From: Megaustenia siamemsis
Taxonomy: Eukaryota > Mollusca > Gastropoda > Stylommatophora > Ariophantidae
Assembly: GCA_032433765.1 (NCBI GenBank)
Contig: JAVIAB010000059.1
Span: 55,823,103-55,887,102, forward strand
Direction: 5' to 3'
Length of the DNA: 64,000 nucleotides
Below the pieces are notes generated by a model that worked only from the letters and a program-made list of their open reading frames with translations, did no database searches and was not told where the DNA came from. Shown piece after piece: positions 1-12,149 of this stretch (position 1 is the stretch's first letter; every line of letters begins with the position of its first letter). Position numbers and translations under genes: made by a program.

Positions 1-3000
1 AACAAGACATCCACTGTCCTAGCACTGACCTCAGATTGACCTTTTTATAACAAGACATCCAAGGTCCTAGCACTGGCTTCAGATTGACCATTTTATAACA
101 AGACATCCAAGGTCACAGTACTGGCCTAAGATTGACGTTTTTATAACAGTACATCCAATGTCCTAGCACTGACCTCAAATTGACCTTTTTATAACAAGAC
201 ATCAAGGTCCTAGCACTGACCTCAAATTGACCATTTTATAAGAAGACATCTAATGTCCCAGCACTGGCTTCAGATTGACCTTTTTATAACAAGACATCAA
301 GGGTCCCAACACTGACTTCAGATTGACCATTTTATAACAAGACATCTAAGGTCACAGCACTGTCTTCAGATTGATCATTTTATAACAAGACATCAAGGGT
401 CCCAGCATTGGCTTCAGATTGACCATTTTATAACAAGACATCCAAGGTCCTAGCACTGCCTTCAGATTGACCTTTTTATAACAATATATCCAAGGTCACA
501 GCACTGCCTTCAGATTGACCTTTTTATAACAAGACATCCAAAGTCCCAGCTCTGCCTTCAGATTCACCTTTATATAACAAAACATCCAAGGTCACAGCAC
601 TGCCTTCAGATTGACCTTTATATAACAAAACATCTAAGGTCCTAACACTGCCTTCAGATTGACTTTTATATAACAAGACATCTAAGGTCCTAACACTGCC
701 TTCAGATTGACCTTTATATAACAAGACATCTAAGGTCCTAGCACTGCTTCAGATTGACCTTTATATAACAAGACATCCAAGGTCCTAGCACTGATTTCAG
801 ATTGACCTTTTTATAACAAGACATCCAAGGTCCCAGCACTGCCTTCAGATTCACCTTTATATAACAAGACGTCCAAGGTCCTAACACTGTCTTCAGATTG
901 ACCTTTTTATAACAAGACATCCAAGGTCCCAGCACTGCCTTCAGATTGACCTTTATATAACAAGACATCCAAGGTCCTAGCACTGCCTTCAGATTGACCT
1001 TTTTATAACAAGACATCCAAGGCCACAACACTGCCTTCAGATTGACCTTTTTATAACAAGACATCCAAGGTCCCAGCACTGCCTTCAGATTCACCTTTAT
1101 ATAACAAAACATCCAAGGTCACAGCACTGCCTTCAGATTGACCCTTATATAACAAGACATCTAAGGTTGTAACACTGCCTTCAGATTGACTTTTATATAA
1201 CAAGACATCTAAGGTCCTAACACTGTCTTCAGATTGACCTTTATATAACCAGACATCAAAGGTCCTAGCACTTCCTTCAGATTGACCTTTATTTAACAAG
1301 ACATCCAAGGTCCTAGCACTGCTTCAGATTGACCTTTATATAACAAGACATCCAAGGTCCTAGCACTGATTTCAGATTGACCTTTTTATAACAAGACATC
1401 CAAGGTCCCAGCACTGCCTTAAGATTCACCTTTATATAACAAGACATCCAAGGTCCTAACACTGTCTTCAGACTGACCTTTTTATAACAAGACATCCAAG
1501 GTCCCAGCACTGCCTTCAGATTGACCTTTATATAACAAGACATCCCAGGTCCTAGAACTGTCTTCAGATTGACCTTTATATAATAAAACATCCAAGGTCC
1601 TAGGACTGCCTACAGATTCCCCTTTTTATAATAAAAACATCCAAGATCCCAGCACTATCTTCCGATTGACCTTTTTATAACAAGACATCCAAGGTCCTAG
1701 GACTGGCCTCAGATTGACCTTTTTATAACAATACATCCAAGGTCCTAGCACTGCTTCAGATTCACCTTTTTATAATAAAAACATCCAAGATCCCAGCACT
1801 ATCTTTCGATTGCCCTTTTTATAACAAGACATTCAAGATCCTAGGACTGGCCTGAGATTGACCTTTTTATAACAAGACATCCAAGGTCCTAAGACTGGCC
1901 TGAGATTGACCTTTTTATAACAAGACATCCAAGGTCCTAGCACTGGCTTCAGAATGACCTTTTTATTACAAGACATCCAAGGTCCCAGCACTGGCCTAAG
2001 ATTGACCTTTTTATAACAAGACAACCAAGGTCCTAGCACTGACCTCAGATTGACCTTTTTTTAACAAGACATCCAAGGTACCAGCACTGGCTTCAGATTG
2101 ATCTTTTTATAACAGGACATCCATTGTCCCAGCACTGGCCTAAGATTGACCTTTTTATAACAAGACATCCACTGTCCTAGCACTGACCTCAGATTGACCT
2201 TTTTATAACAAGACATCCAAGGTCCTAGCACTGGCTTCAGATTGACCATTTTATAACAAGACATCCAAAGTCACAGTACTGGCCTAAGATTGACGTTTTT
2301 ATAACAGTACATCCAATGTCCTAGCACTGACCTCAAATTGACCTTTTTATAACAAGACATCAAGGTCCTAGCACTGACCTCAAATTGACCATTTTATAAG
2401 AAGACATCCAAGGTCCCAGCACTGGCTTCAGATTGACCTTTTTATAACAAGACATCAAGGGTCCCAACACTGGCTTCAGATTGATCTTTTTATAACAAGA
2501 CATCCATTGTCCCAGCACTGGCCTAAGATTGACCTTTTTATAACAAGACATCCACTGTCCTAGCACTGACCTCAGATTGACCTTTTTATAACAAGACATC
2601 CAAGGTCCTAGCACTGGTTTCAGATTGACCATTTTATAACAAGACATCCAAGGTCACAGTACTGGCCTAAGATTGACGTTTTTATAACAGGACATCCAAT
2701 GTCCTAGCACTGACCTCAAATTGACCTTTTTATAACAAGACATCCAAGGTCCTAGCACTGACCTCAAATTGACCATTTTATAAGAAGACATCCAAGGTCC
2801 CAGCACTGGCTTCAGATTGACCTTTTTATAACAAGACATCAAGGGTCCCAACACTGACTTCAGATTGACCATTTTATAACAAGACATCTAAGGTCACAGC
2901 ACTGTCTTCAGATTGACCATTTTATAACAAGACATCAAGGGTCCCAGCATTGGCTTCAGATTGACCATTTTATAACAAGACATCCAAGGTCCTAGCACTG

Positions 3001-4985
3001 CCTTCAGATTGACCTTTTTATAACAAGATATCCAAGGTCACAACACTACCTTCAGATTGACCTTTTTATAACAAGACATCCAAAGTCCCAGCACTGCCTT
3101 CAGATTCACCTTTATATAACAAAACATCCAAGGTCACAGCACTGCCTTCAAATTGACCTTTATATAACAAAACATCTAAGGTCCTAACACTGTCTTCATA
3201 TTGACTTTTATATAACAAGACATCTAAGGTCCTAACACTGCCTTCAGATTGACCTTTATATAACAAGACATCTAAGGTCCTAGCACTGCCTTCAGATTGA
3301 CCTTTATTTAACAAGACATCCAAGGTCCTAGCACTGCTTCAGATTGACCTTTATATAACAAGACATCCAAGGTCCTAGCACTGATTTCAGATTGACCTTT
3401 TTATAACAAGACATCCAAGGTCCCAGCACTGCCTTCAGATTCACCTTTATATAGCAAGACGTCCAAGGTCCTAACACTGTCTTCAGATTGACCTTTTTAT
3501 AACAAGACATCCAAGGTCCCAGCACTGCCTTCAGATTGACCTTTATATAACAAGACATCCCAGGTCCTAGAACTGTCTTCAGATTGACCTTTATATAATA
3601 AAACATCAAAGGTCCTAGGACTGCCTTCAGATTCACCTTTTTATAATAAAAACATCCAAGATCCCAGCACTATCTTCCGATTGACCTTTTTATAACAAGA
3701 CATCCAAGGTCCTAGGACTGGCCTCAGATTGACCTTTTTATAACAATACATCAAAGGTCCTAGCACTGCTTCAGATTCACCTTTTTATAATAAAAACATC
3801 CAAGATCCCAGCACTATTTTTCGATTGCCCTTTTTATAACAAGACATTCAAGATCCTAGGACTGGCCTGAGATTGACCTTTTTATAACAAGACATCCATG
3901 GTCCTAAGACTGGCCTGAGATTGACCTTTTTATAACAAGACATCCAAGGTCCTAGCACTGGCTTCAGAATGACCTTTTTATTACAAGACATCCAAGGTCC
4001 CAGCACTGGCCTAAGATTGACCTTTTTATAACAAGACAACCAAGGTCCTAGCACTGACATCAGTTTGACCTTTTTTTAACAAGACATCCAAGGTACCAGC
4101 ACTGGCTTCAGATTGATCTTTTTATAACAAGACATCCATTGTCCCAGCACTGGCCTAAGATTGACCTTTTGATAACAAGACATCCACTGTCCTAGCACTG
4201 ACCTCAGATTGACCTTTTTATAACAAGACATCCAAGGTCCTAGCACTGGCTTCAGATTGACCATTTTATAACAAGACATCCAAGGTCACAGTACTGGCCT
4301 AAGATTGACGTTTTTATAACAGGACATCCAATGTCCTAGCACTGACCTCAAATTGACCTTTTTATAACAAGACATCAAGGTCCTAGCACTGACCTCAAAT
4401 TGACCATTTTATAAGAAGACATCCAAGGTCCCAGCACTGGCTTCAGATTGACCTTTTTATAACAAGACATCAAGGGTCCCAACACTGACTTCAGATTGAC
4501 CATTTTATAACAAGACATCTAAGGTCACAGCACTGTCTTCAGATTGACCATTTTATAACAAGACATCAAGGGTCCCAGCATTGGCTTCAGATTAACCCTT
4601 TTATAACAAGACATCCAAGGTCACAACACTGCCTTCAGATTAACCATTTTATAACAAGACATTACGGGTCCCAGCAGTGGCTTCAGATTGACCATTTTAT
4701 AACAAGACATCAAGGGCCCAGCACTGGGTTCAAGATTGACCTTTTTATAACAAGACATCCGATGTTCCAGCACTGGCTTCAGATTGACTATTTTATAACA
4801 AGACATCAAGGGCCCCAGCACTGACTTCAGATTGACCATTTTATAATAAGACATCAAGGGTCCCAGCACTGGCTTCAAGATTGACATTTTTATAACAAGA
4901 CATCCAAGGTCCCAGCACTGGCTTCAAGATTGACATTTTTATAACATTACATCCAAGGGCCCAGCACTGGCCTTAGATTGACCTT
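1..4985. repeat. 48-bp minisatellite with higher-order structure
   Basis: About 104 tandem copies of a 48-bp unit (core aacaagacatccaaggtc, then cttcagattgacctttt), running off the left edge. Because 48 is a multiple of three, it gives spurious open frames on the minus strand built from a 16-residue repeat such as MSCYKKVNLKPVLGPW. Blocks of variant units recur at a fixed offset of 2015 bp (1051/3066, 1313/3328, 1833/3848, 2061/4076, 2159/4174), which is 42 units less one base. A second alignment at offset 2542 links 389 and 524 to 2931 and 3066. Not a gene. Confidence 0.95.
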
Positions 4986-5235
4986 GCTGTTACAACAAGA
5001 CCATAAAATATCAATAACATCCACACGTAACTTTCATGGTATTGTCTGTGATACTGGTCTATCTGGGATTGCAGTCAGGCTTTACTCAGATGAAAGAAAT
5101 TACATAGATTCAAGGCCATCTACGAATTAATACACCTAGGATCTTTAAGTTATTTAATATTTTTATAAAACCTTGAGATCATGACCTTCAATATAAATAG
5201 AAGTGTTTTGTAGAATGCAGTTGAACAGAGGAGCG

Positions 5236-5306
5236 AACTGTAAACAAAATGACAGACGACAACAGAAAACAACAATCGTTGTAATTTCTTTGTACAATCA
5301 TGAATC
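5236..5306 (+). repeat. Short interspersed repeat Z
   Basis: Matches the reverse complement of about 53210-53300, sharing stretches such as gacaacagaaaacaac and ttctttgtacaatcatgaat. In both places it lies close to a LINE family A fragment. Identity of the element is unknown. Confidence 0.6.
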
Positions 5307-5585
5307 GCCAAAATGAGAGCAATTTCCAATGTTAGGAAGAGACAGTCTTCTTGTTTGGCCATGTAATGAGAAGAGAACAGCTGGAATATATTGTAACAAC
5401 CGGGAAAATTGAGGACGAAAAGACAGAGGGAAACACAAAAAGAAAGATACCAGACAGCTTAAGAGAATGGCTTGGCAGAAGGTCAACAACAGAAAAGATA
5501 AATAACTGTCGAGATCGAAAGATATGGAGAGACATGATCAGCTACACCAGCAGGCTCGGTACTTGATGATGACGATGATGATGAG
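5306..5585 (+). mobile_element. LINE family A, 5'-truncated 3' end
   Basis: Encodes the C-terminal tail of an endonuclease-reverse transcriptase: FGHVMRREQLEYIVTTGKI, then a basic stretch, then LREWLGRRSTTEKI and a terminal W-R-D-M-I-S-Y segment. A GAT-rich tail (5566-5585) follows the stop codon. The same tail occurs at 7495, 36976, 44661, 54550 and 60062. This is a dead 5'-truncated insertion. Confidence 0.85.
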
Positions 5586-6054
5586 TTGAAGAAACATACA
5601 ACACATAAACAGATATGTATTAAAAAAAATAATAAAAAAAATAATAATTTGAACATAGAATGGGAAATAAAAATAATAATAATAAGAATAAAAGATCTTC
5701 CCTGGCAACTGTGCTGTGGCAAGAAGGAAAATAAACGCCACGGTGCACGCACGTGGTACATGTGTGCGCTTTGTGTACGATGCTGGTGGCTGATAACTAT
5801 CTGAATGAAGAGTAAATGTTAGGGTTGACATAGACCTGATTCGACTGTTTGAATCTAGACATGGACAAGCAAATGATGTCATGGAAATGTACATGTTATG
5901 GTTTGTGGAAGACGATTTCTAACAGAATGAGATGCCGTTCTGAAAGCATGGACAATGTGATTTCTTGAAATATAAAACACGGCAGGTTATGGAGGAAGTC
6001 AACAACGTGAGAGGTTATATGTGATTAATGTTCTATGTATTTGTTTATTTAGTT
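5586..6054. other. No gene seen
   Basis: A-rich stretch (5610-5690) followed by unique sequence present in copy A but not copy B. Short open frames here have no family signature. Confidence 0.5.
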
Positions 6055-6479
6055 TGTCAAATTTTATCTTTATTTAATTTTCACAATAATGTGGTTAAAT
6101 TGAGGTGCAGATCTGTACGTATGTGTTCTGTTTTATTTTGTTCTTTCCCAGATAAAGACCTTTTGTTTTATGGGTAAATCTTTGTCTTGTTATTTTTAAA
6201 AATATATACATCCAGCCGTATTCTTTTGATCCTTTCAATTAATATGTATTTGTGACTTAAACGTTTGAGTGTTTGCTACTTCCAGAAGTGTTAAACGACC
6301 TGAATAATATTTGCCTTGAAACCTATTTCTAAAATACAATGTCAACATCATGGTGCTTTCTTTTATGCTTATGATGATGTACTTTTGATGGTCTAAAGCT
6401 GAGTTTTGTGTCTTATCAAGACAGTCACTACTCCTCATTTAAGACTGAGTAAACCTAATAACTAGCCCAAGTACAATCT

Positions 6480-6930
6480 ATCTTTACTATCCAATACTAG
6501 TTACTTATTCAATACTAATTACTTATTCAATCCTAATTACTTATTCAATAGTCATTACTGATTCATTATTAAGTACTTAGCCAATACTCATTACTTATCT
6601 TATACTAATTACTTACTCAATAATCATTTCTTATCAAATACCAGTTACTGATTAAAAATGTTTACTTATCCAATATTCATTACCTATTCATTATTAATTA
6701 CTTAGTCAATACCCATTACTTATCCGATAATAATTACTTATTCATTACTCATTTTTTATTCAATACTAATTACCCATTCAATATGAATTACTTATTTAAT
6801 ATGAATTACTTATTTAATACTAATTACTTATTCAATATGAATTCCTTATTCAATTCTAATTACTTATTCAATACTAATTACATATGGAAGACTAATTAAT
6901 TTTTCAATACTAATTACTAATTCAAAGCTT
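6480..6930. repeat. AT-rich 18-bp minisatellite
   Basis: Imperfect tandem copies of an approximately 18-bp unit (tactaattacttattcaa), about 24 units. The matching position in copy B (32998-33050) holds only about three units, so the expansion happened after the duplication. Confidence 0.9.
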
Positions 6931-7494
6931 TCCAAAAGGACTTTCCCCTATCTAGAGCCAAATTAAACACAATATGATGAATTAATGAACTAATAGAAAG
7001 ATGTCCTTTGTATTGAGAACTTCGTGACTACAAGTTCAGCTGCCCCAAGTATGTCCAGATAAGAAGATGAGAACCTAACAGCCAGACTGAAGCCAGACAA
7101 GCTGTACAGGTTCTCATGAACTGATACATTGAAGAGAAGTAGATAAGCTACTACACATTCAACAAATATGTTCGCTTTTCTTATTCATTTGCATGTTGTG
7201 TCAGTTTTTAGCAGAGATCTGAGTTCTGTGCATTAAGGTGTAGTATATACGTTGTTAGTATTTGTTCTATATGAGAAAAAAGCAATTGCAAATGTACACT
7301 CTCTTATGGGACTCAATCTGTTTTCACAAAATTTATGAATGTAAACCTGTCCTAAGCTTCCTTTAGACAGCTTGAAATGGTGACTCTAAAAGACACAACC
7401 CAATTTTTTTTAGTAAATTAATTAATCAAAATGATGCGGCTAGAACTAAGATAAGTAATGAAAACGTTCTGAAAGAGGCCAAAGCAAAAATAGA

Positions 7495-7757
7495 GCTAAT
7501 TACCAAAATTATGAAGAAACAATCATCATTTTTGGCCATGCATGGAGAAGGGAATAGCCGGAATATAGTGTGACAACTGGGAAAAACGAGTCACGAAGAG
7601 ATAAGAGGAAGCAAAGAGAAGCAAAGAGAAAACATACCAGACAGCTTAAGAGAATGGCTTGGCAGGTCAACAGCATAAATGATAAATAAATGAGATCGAA
7701 AGTTGTGGAGAGACATGATCACCTACTCCAGCAGACATGGTACTTGATTGTGATGAA
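7495..7757 (+). mobile_element. LINE family A, degraded 3' end
   Basis: Nucleotide match to the 3' ends at 5306 and 60062 (agagctaattaccaaaat, gacagcttaagagaatgg, gagacatgatcacctac), but with frameshifts and a small internal duplication around 7612-7630. It is absent from copy B, so it inserted into copy A after the duplication. Confidence 0.8.
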
Positions 7758-7974
7758 TTCTTTTTAGCTAGTTTGACAGAATTACTATCCAGCCACACCA
7801 CTGCATATTGATTTGATGTTTTATATCATGTTATGTCATTTTAGGTATCAATTATTTTCTATTGTAGAGTTGAGATTTACTGAACAAAGGTAATGTACTG
7901 AATGTTATTGACCTTACATTTTCTTATCTACCAGTTCCCGTGTAATGTTGATACCTCACTGTTGAAGTTGCGGA

Positions 7975-8545
7975 AAGTATTACATTAATAGCGAGGGCAA
8001 GTTTCAGAAACATATTACATTAATAACGAGGACAAGTTTCGGAAATATATTACATTAATAACGAGGACAAGTTTCGGAAATATATTACATTAATAACGAG
8101 GACAAGTTTCGGAAATATATTACATTAATAACGAGGGCAAGTTTCGGAAACATATTACATTAATAACGAGGACAAGTTTCGGAAACATATTACATTAATA
8201 ACGAGTACAAGTTTCGGAAATATATTACATTAATAACGAGGTCAAGTTTCTGAAACATATTACATTAATAACGAGTACAAGTTTCATAAATATATTACAT
8301 TAATAACGAGTACAAGTTTCATAAATATATTACATTAATAACGAGTACAAGTTTCATAAATATATTACATTAATAACAAGTACAAGTTTCATAAATATAT
8401 TACATTAATAACGAGTACAAGTTTCATAAATATATTACATAAATACCGAGGGCAAATTTCGGGAAGGTATTACATTAATAATGAAGGCGAGTTTGGGTAG
8501 GTATTACATTAATAACGAGGGCGAGTTTGAAGGCGAGAAGGTAAA
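7975..8545. repeat. 35-bp minisatellite, left part
   Basis: About 17 copies of a 35-bp unit (acattaataacgaggac, then aagtttcggaaatatatt). The array continues after a SINE insertion at 8816-8950. Confidence 0.95.
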
Positions 8546-8550
8546 AAAAA

Positions 8551-8815
8551 AAGTAAGTAAAGTACCCCCGTCACGCCAAGTGGCTTATAGGGAATATGGT
8601 GTTAATGACCATAAATTTTACAGACCTTTGGTCACATGATTTTTGGGGTAATGTGGTCGGTATTACGCCCGTGCCGCTTTAATTTCCCAGAAAAAAATCC
8701 GGTACCCATTAAAAGCTGGGTGAACCGGTGCCGTCGGTTGGGATCGAACCCTACCTCTTGTCCTTTGTTGCCCACTTCACTAACCACTGAGCTATCGCGG
8801 CTCCCGAGGTTAGGG
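8551..8815 (-). mobile_element. SINE-A copy 1, inside the 35-bp array
   Basis: Full-length tRNA-derived SINE on the minus strand. The head is at 8815: an acceptor-like ggagccg/cggctcc pair, A box tagctcagtgg and B box ggttcgatccc. The tail is at 8551 (tgacgggggtactttactt type). No clean TSD is visible because the flanks are themselves repetitive. Confidence 0.9.
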
Positions 8816-8950
8816 AAGGTATTACATTAATAAACGGGGCGAGTTTCGTGAAGGTATTACATAATAACGAAGGCGAGTTTCGGGTAGGTATCACATTAAT
8901 AACGAGGGCGAATTCGGGAAGGTATTGCATTAATAACGAAAGGGAGTACG
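8816..8950. repeat. 35-bp minisatellite, right part
   Basis: Three to four more, more diverged, units of the array that the SINE interrupts. Confidence 0.85.
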
Positions 8951-9891
8951 CCCCCAATTATCTTACAATACCTTTCTCCAGTGTTATGAATTTAACTATC
9001 TCGCTTTATATACGCAGTCAGTAGTTGAGCGAATCCATAACATGTGCCCCAAACTAGAAGTATGCGGGTTCAAATCTTGGTAGGGTCCAAATTTGTTTTT
9101 TTATCGGGGGGGGGGGGGGGGTGAATTAAAAACTCAGACCTTGATACCTCGTGGTGACTGCACTGGACATGCGGTTTTTATTCTCGGGTCCTATAAATCA
9201 CCCACCCCTCCCCCGTCCCGGCAGACCCCAAAATGGTAAAATACCGTAAATAGGGTTATAACAGACTTAACCTTGCAAGAGATTCGTTATCTCTAGGTTC
9301 AAAGTCTGTAAGTGAACTATTGTATGCTGAAGCTACTTCAATCATTTAACAGTCATGTATATAGTGGAGCAACTTTACTTGATGAAAGTGGTTGCTGTTA
9401 CAAACTCTTGTACACCTGATTTGGAATTGACAATGGGACTCTCTTTTCGGTGATGTTTGAAATTGTCGCCCACGCAGCCGATCTGGCTCGCAATGGAGTT
9501 CGACCTTTGTAAGGCCAACCGACAATAGTTGTCTTGATTTGCAGAGATTAAGAAAAAAAAAAAATTAAAATAAATTTTGGTTTGGAATCGACATTTAGAA
9601 TCATTTTGGCAGCTTCGGTGACTTATTAAAATTCTCTTGTGGAAATGTTTCGTGTACTTTTCTGTTAATCTCTCTGCCTCTTCACACACAAACTGCTGTA
9701 GTCTGCGGGTGCCCAATGTATTCCGTGAGATTCTAAATGAAAACTTTTGAAACGTACCACACTCTACAGCTATACACTTTTAGTTTATAATTTAAATGTA
9801 TATGTTTATACATCTCACTGCAAAGGTATCTCATTCCCTGCCTTACTTATTTCTTTTTAAAATCATCACTTTCATTTATTTTTTTTTACTG
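8951..9891. other. No gene seen; poly-G run and weak tRNA-like box
   Basis: Contains 16 consecutive G at 9106-9121 and, just upstream, a B-box-like gggttcaaatc (9064-9074) with an upstream agttgagcg that could be a decayed tRNA-headed SINE. A 113-codon minus-strand open frame (9375-9716) has no recognisable domain and carries a phenylalanine run from a poly-A stretch. It is not called as a gene. Confidence 0.5.
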
Positions 9892-10566
9892 CAGTGGTTG
9901 TCAAACTGTGTTCCGCTGAGCACAGGAACACGAGTACCGCAACACAGGCCATGTTTCTCCACAAATCTCTACCCACAGTACAACTCATCAACTTCGCCGC
10001 TGTTGGACCACAATGTTAAAATGTCTAATATTATTTCTCTATATCGCACGAGATCTCATTTTCCCTCTTTTCATCGGAGCTTTATCAAACAAGAATACTA
10101 AGAAGTAGTCAAGTACGAGTTGTAATTCCTCTTGCGACTACCAACTTATGTGAGACCGGGTTTTCAGCATTGGCAGCCATCAAAACCAAATACAGATCAC
10201 ATGTGGACGCTGAGAGAGAGATTAGAATACCAATTTCCAAACTTGTGTCCAGATTTGAAGACCTAATGAGGATTAAACACTCTCATTCTTGCCATTGACT
10301 TTGTTACAGGATACAAATATCACAATCTAAGTTCATTCAGTTATATTTTGTTTTATTTCAGTTACAGAAATGACGCTTATCTGTTTAATTGTTATACCCA
10401 AAACGTTAGTTTATTTACATCGGCAATCAATATAACTTGTTAAATATGCCATTAAAACGCTATAAACATATTTTTTATTATATTTTTTTTTTGTATAAGG
10501 TGCTGCCGCGGTGATTTGTGGTTAAGAGTTAGGACCACGTTGATTGAAAAAGCTTGAAAGCCGCTG
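9892..10566 (+). mobile_element. hAT element, internally deleted
   Basis: Begins with cagtggttgtcaaactgtg and ends with gcttgaaagccgctg, an imperfect terminal inverted repeat of the hAT type. It is flanked by 8-bp ttttactg (9884-9891) and gtttattg (10567-10574), which agree at 6 of 8 bases, as expected of an aged hAT TSD. It holds the remnant of a transposase C-terminus at 10101-10298. Confidence 0.75.
10101..10298 (+). pseudogene. hAT transposase C-terminal dimerisation domain remnant
   Basis: The frame reading VVIPLATTNLCETGFSALAA, then IKTKYRSHVDAE and ISKLVSRFEDL, ends at a TGA at 10296-10298. The pattern L-C-E-x-G-F-S-x-L-x-x-I-K-T-K-Y-R is typical of the hAT C-terminal dimerisation region of ZBED5/SCAND3-like transposases. 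It supports strand exchange as a dimer in intact enzymes. The catalytic core and BED finger are missing, and upstream frames (9900-10100) are broken, so this is a dead relic. Confidence 0.8.
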
Positions 10567-10743
10567 GTTTATTGTTCTAGTACTACACTCCTTGGCCAGT
10601 CAGTCTTCACAAAGTGTGTTCAACAAGACTATTAAAGTAAAAGTAACCTCAGCGTTAGAGGCCGCATTTACTTTCAAGGATAATTCCTGATACCAATTTG
10701 TGAATTTGATTGAACGTCGAACCATTGCCGATTAGAAAGAAAA

Positions 10744-10962
10744 CTTGACACTTCTGGCAATGTTCTTGACATTTATTCACTTGCTGAATTTACAAAACTT
10801 GACACTTCTGGCAATGTTCTTGACATTTATTCACTTGCTGAATTTACAAAACTTGACACTTCTGGGAATGTTCTTGACATTTATTCACTTGCTGAATTTA
10901 CAAAACTTGACACTTCTGGCAATGTTCTTGACATTTATTCACTTGCCGAATTTACACAACGA
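10744..10962. repeat. 54-bp minisatellite
   Basis: Four nearly identical 54-bp units (ttgacacttctggcaatg, then ttcttgacatttattcac). The unit is a multiple of three, which creates the open frame with an 18-residue repeat at 10745-10975. Confidence 0.95.
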
Positions 10963-11052
10963 GACAATTTCCTAGAACTTACCGTTCTTTTATTGTTAAA
11001 AAAGTTGTTAAAATAAATCAAATTAATTCGACAATATCTTCAAGAAATATTA

Positions 11053-11262
11053 CAGGATCAGGGGAGGTTGGTGGTCTAGAGATAAGGAGTGAGACTCTAG
11101 ATAAGAAGGTCTCGGTTTGTGAAAAAAAAAATTGTAATCCGTAGTTTGAATGTCCTCCTCTTGGTCTCTGAGTACTGGGATCTGATATCTAGCCCTCTCT
11201 GATAACGGCGAAAAACAGCAGGTCCCGTGTGTATTCTGCGCACGTTAAAGAACCATTTGAAG
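11053..11262 (+). mobile_element. Probable second tRNA-headed SINE type
   Basis: An A-box-like tggtctagagataagg (11069-11084) and a B-box-like region near 11108 are followed by ctgatatctagccctctctg and cgcacgttaaagaacc. Motifs of the latter type recur in invertebrate SINE cores (from memory). No second copy is present in this window, so the call rests on motif recognition. Confidence 0.45.
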
Positions 11263-11280
11263 TTGGAAATCGAAAATAAG

Positions 11281-11498
11281 TAAAAAAAAAGTACTGAAAT
11301 AAATAAATTTTACAGACCTTCAGCACATGATTTTTGAGGTAATGTGGTCTGTATTACGCCAGTGCCGCTTTACTTTCCCAGAAAAAAATCAGGTACCCAT
11401 TTAAGGCTGGGTGAACCCGGTAGCCGTCGGTTGGGATCGAGCCCTACCTCTTGTCCTTTGTAGTCCAGTTCACAAAGCACTGAGCTGTCGCGGCTCCC
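11281..11498 (-). mobile_element. SINE-A copy 2 with TSD
   Basis: Minus-strand copy. The head (cggctccc) ends at 11498 and the body is conserved, but the last 45 or so bases of the usual 3' tail are replaced by an A-rich stretch. It is flanked by perfect 12-bp ggaaatcgaaaa at 11265-11276 and 11499-11510. Confidence 0.9.
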
Positions 11499-11639
11499 GG
11501 AAATCGAAAAGTAGGTTTAAAATGACTGATGCCTTAGCAAAGTTAGTAGAAAACTGAAAAACTCTTCAGGATAAAGTACCTCTGAAGTCGGAGAAAATCT
11601 GCTTGTATGGCGGGGGACATATGAACACATGGCCGCCGA

Positions 11640-12080
11640 TATTAAAAAACGGGTAAAAATGTTCTTCCTCCTCTTTTCCTTTCCTTCCTCATTTCCTTTT
11701 TAGCGTCGAGGGGAGATATAATTTGTGGTCTTTTGCTTTTCTGTTCGCTTCTGCAAGTGTTATGTTTCATAGTGCCTCTAATATCCCATCCATCCATCTT
11801 TTTCGTGATCGACCCTTGGGTTTGGTATTCTCGCAACGTTTATTGAGGGCTAGTTGTGTTGTGTTTTGTTCTTTCTGCCTTGTCACGTGGCCAAACCATT
11901 TTATCTGTTGTTTCTTTATATATGCTATGGCGAGGGTTATTTCTAGCTTTTTCTCTCAGTTTTGCATTTCTGATCTTGTCTCTCAGGCTGTTTCCTGCGA
12001 TTCGTCTAACACATTTCATCTCAGTAAATACGATATTAACGCAAAATTCAGTCTCTCTGGTATTAACAAGAACTCAAGCG
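11640..12080 (-). mobile_element. LINE family F, 3' fragment
   Basis: On the minus strand this resembles 49030-49440: a motif MKCVRRIAGNSLRDKIRN, then a WPRDKA-like segment and a K-R-basic end. It is the C-terminal tail of a LINE reverse transcriptase, with stops and frameshifts. The plus-strand 126-codon frame here is a shadow. Confidence 0.75.
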
Positions 12081-12149
12081 TGCGAAAGAAAACAAATAAA
12101 TAAACAATAGAGGATCAAGGTTCGTTTATGGTAGATAAAGAAACCCGCA

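Larger units (their letters stand above)
5007..7935 (+). repeat. Duplicated segment, copy A
   Basis: Blocks 5010-5235, 6055-6480, 6925-7320 and 7755-7935 align in the same order and orientation with 30628-30845, 32114-32998, 33045-33825 and 33930-34355. The stretch around 6950-7180 is nearly identical to 33060-33300. The gaps between blocks are explained by insertions private to one copy. No coding sequence is recognised in the shared blocks, so this may be an old segmental duplication or a large uncharacterised interspersed element. Confidence 0.85.

Noticed and set aside
8532..8830. A TSD for the SINE in the 35-bp array
   Set aside because: gagaaggta and gggaaggta are similar, but both are array motifs and do not abut the SINE ends, so no duplication can be claimed.
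9375..9716. A 113-codon minus-strand frame
   Set aside because: Includes a phenylalanine run from a poly-A stretch and shows no recognised family; not enough to call a gene.
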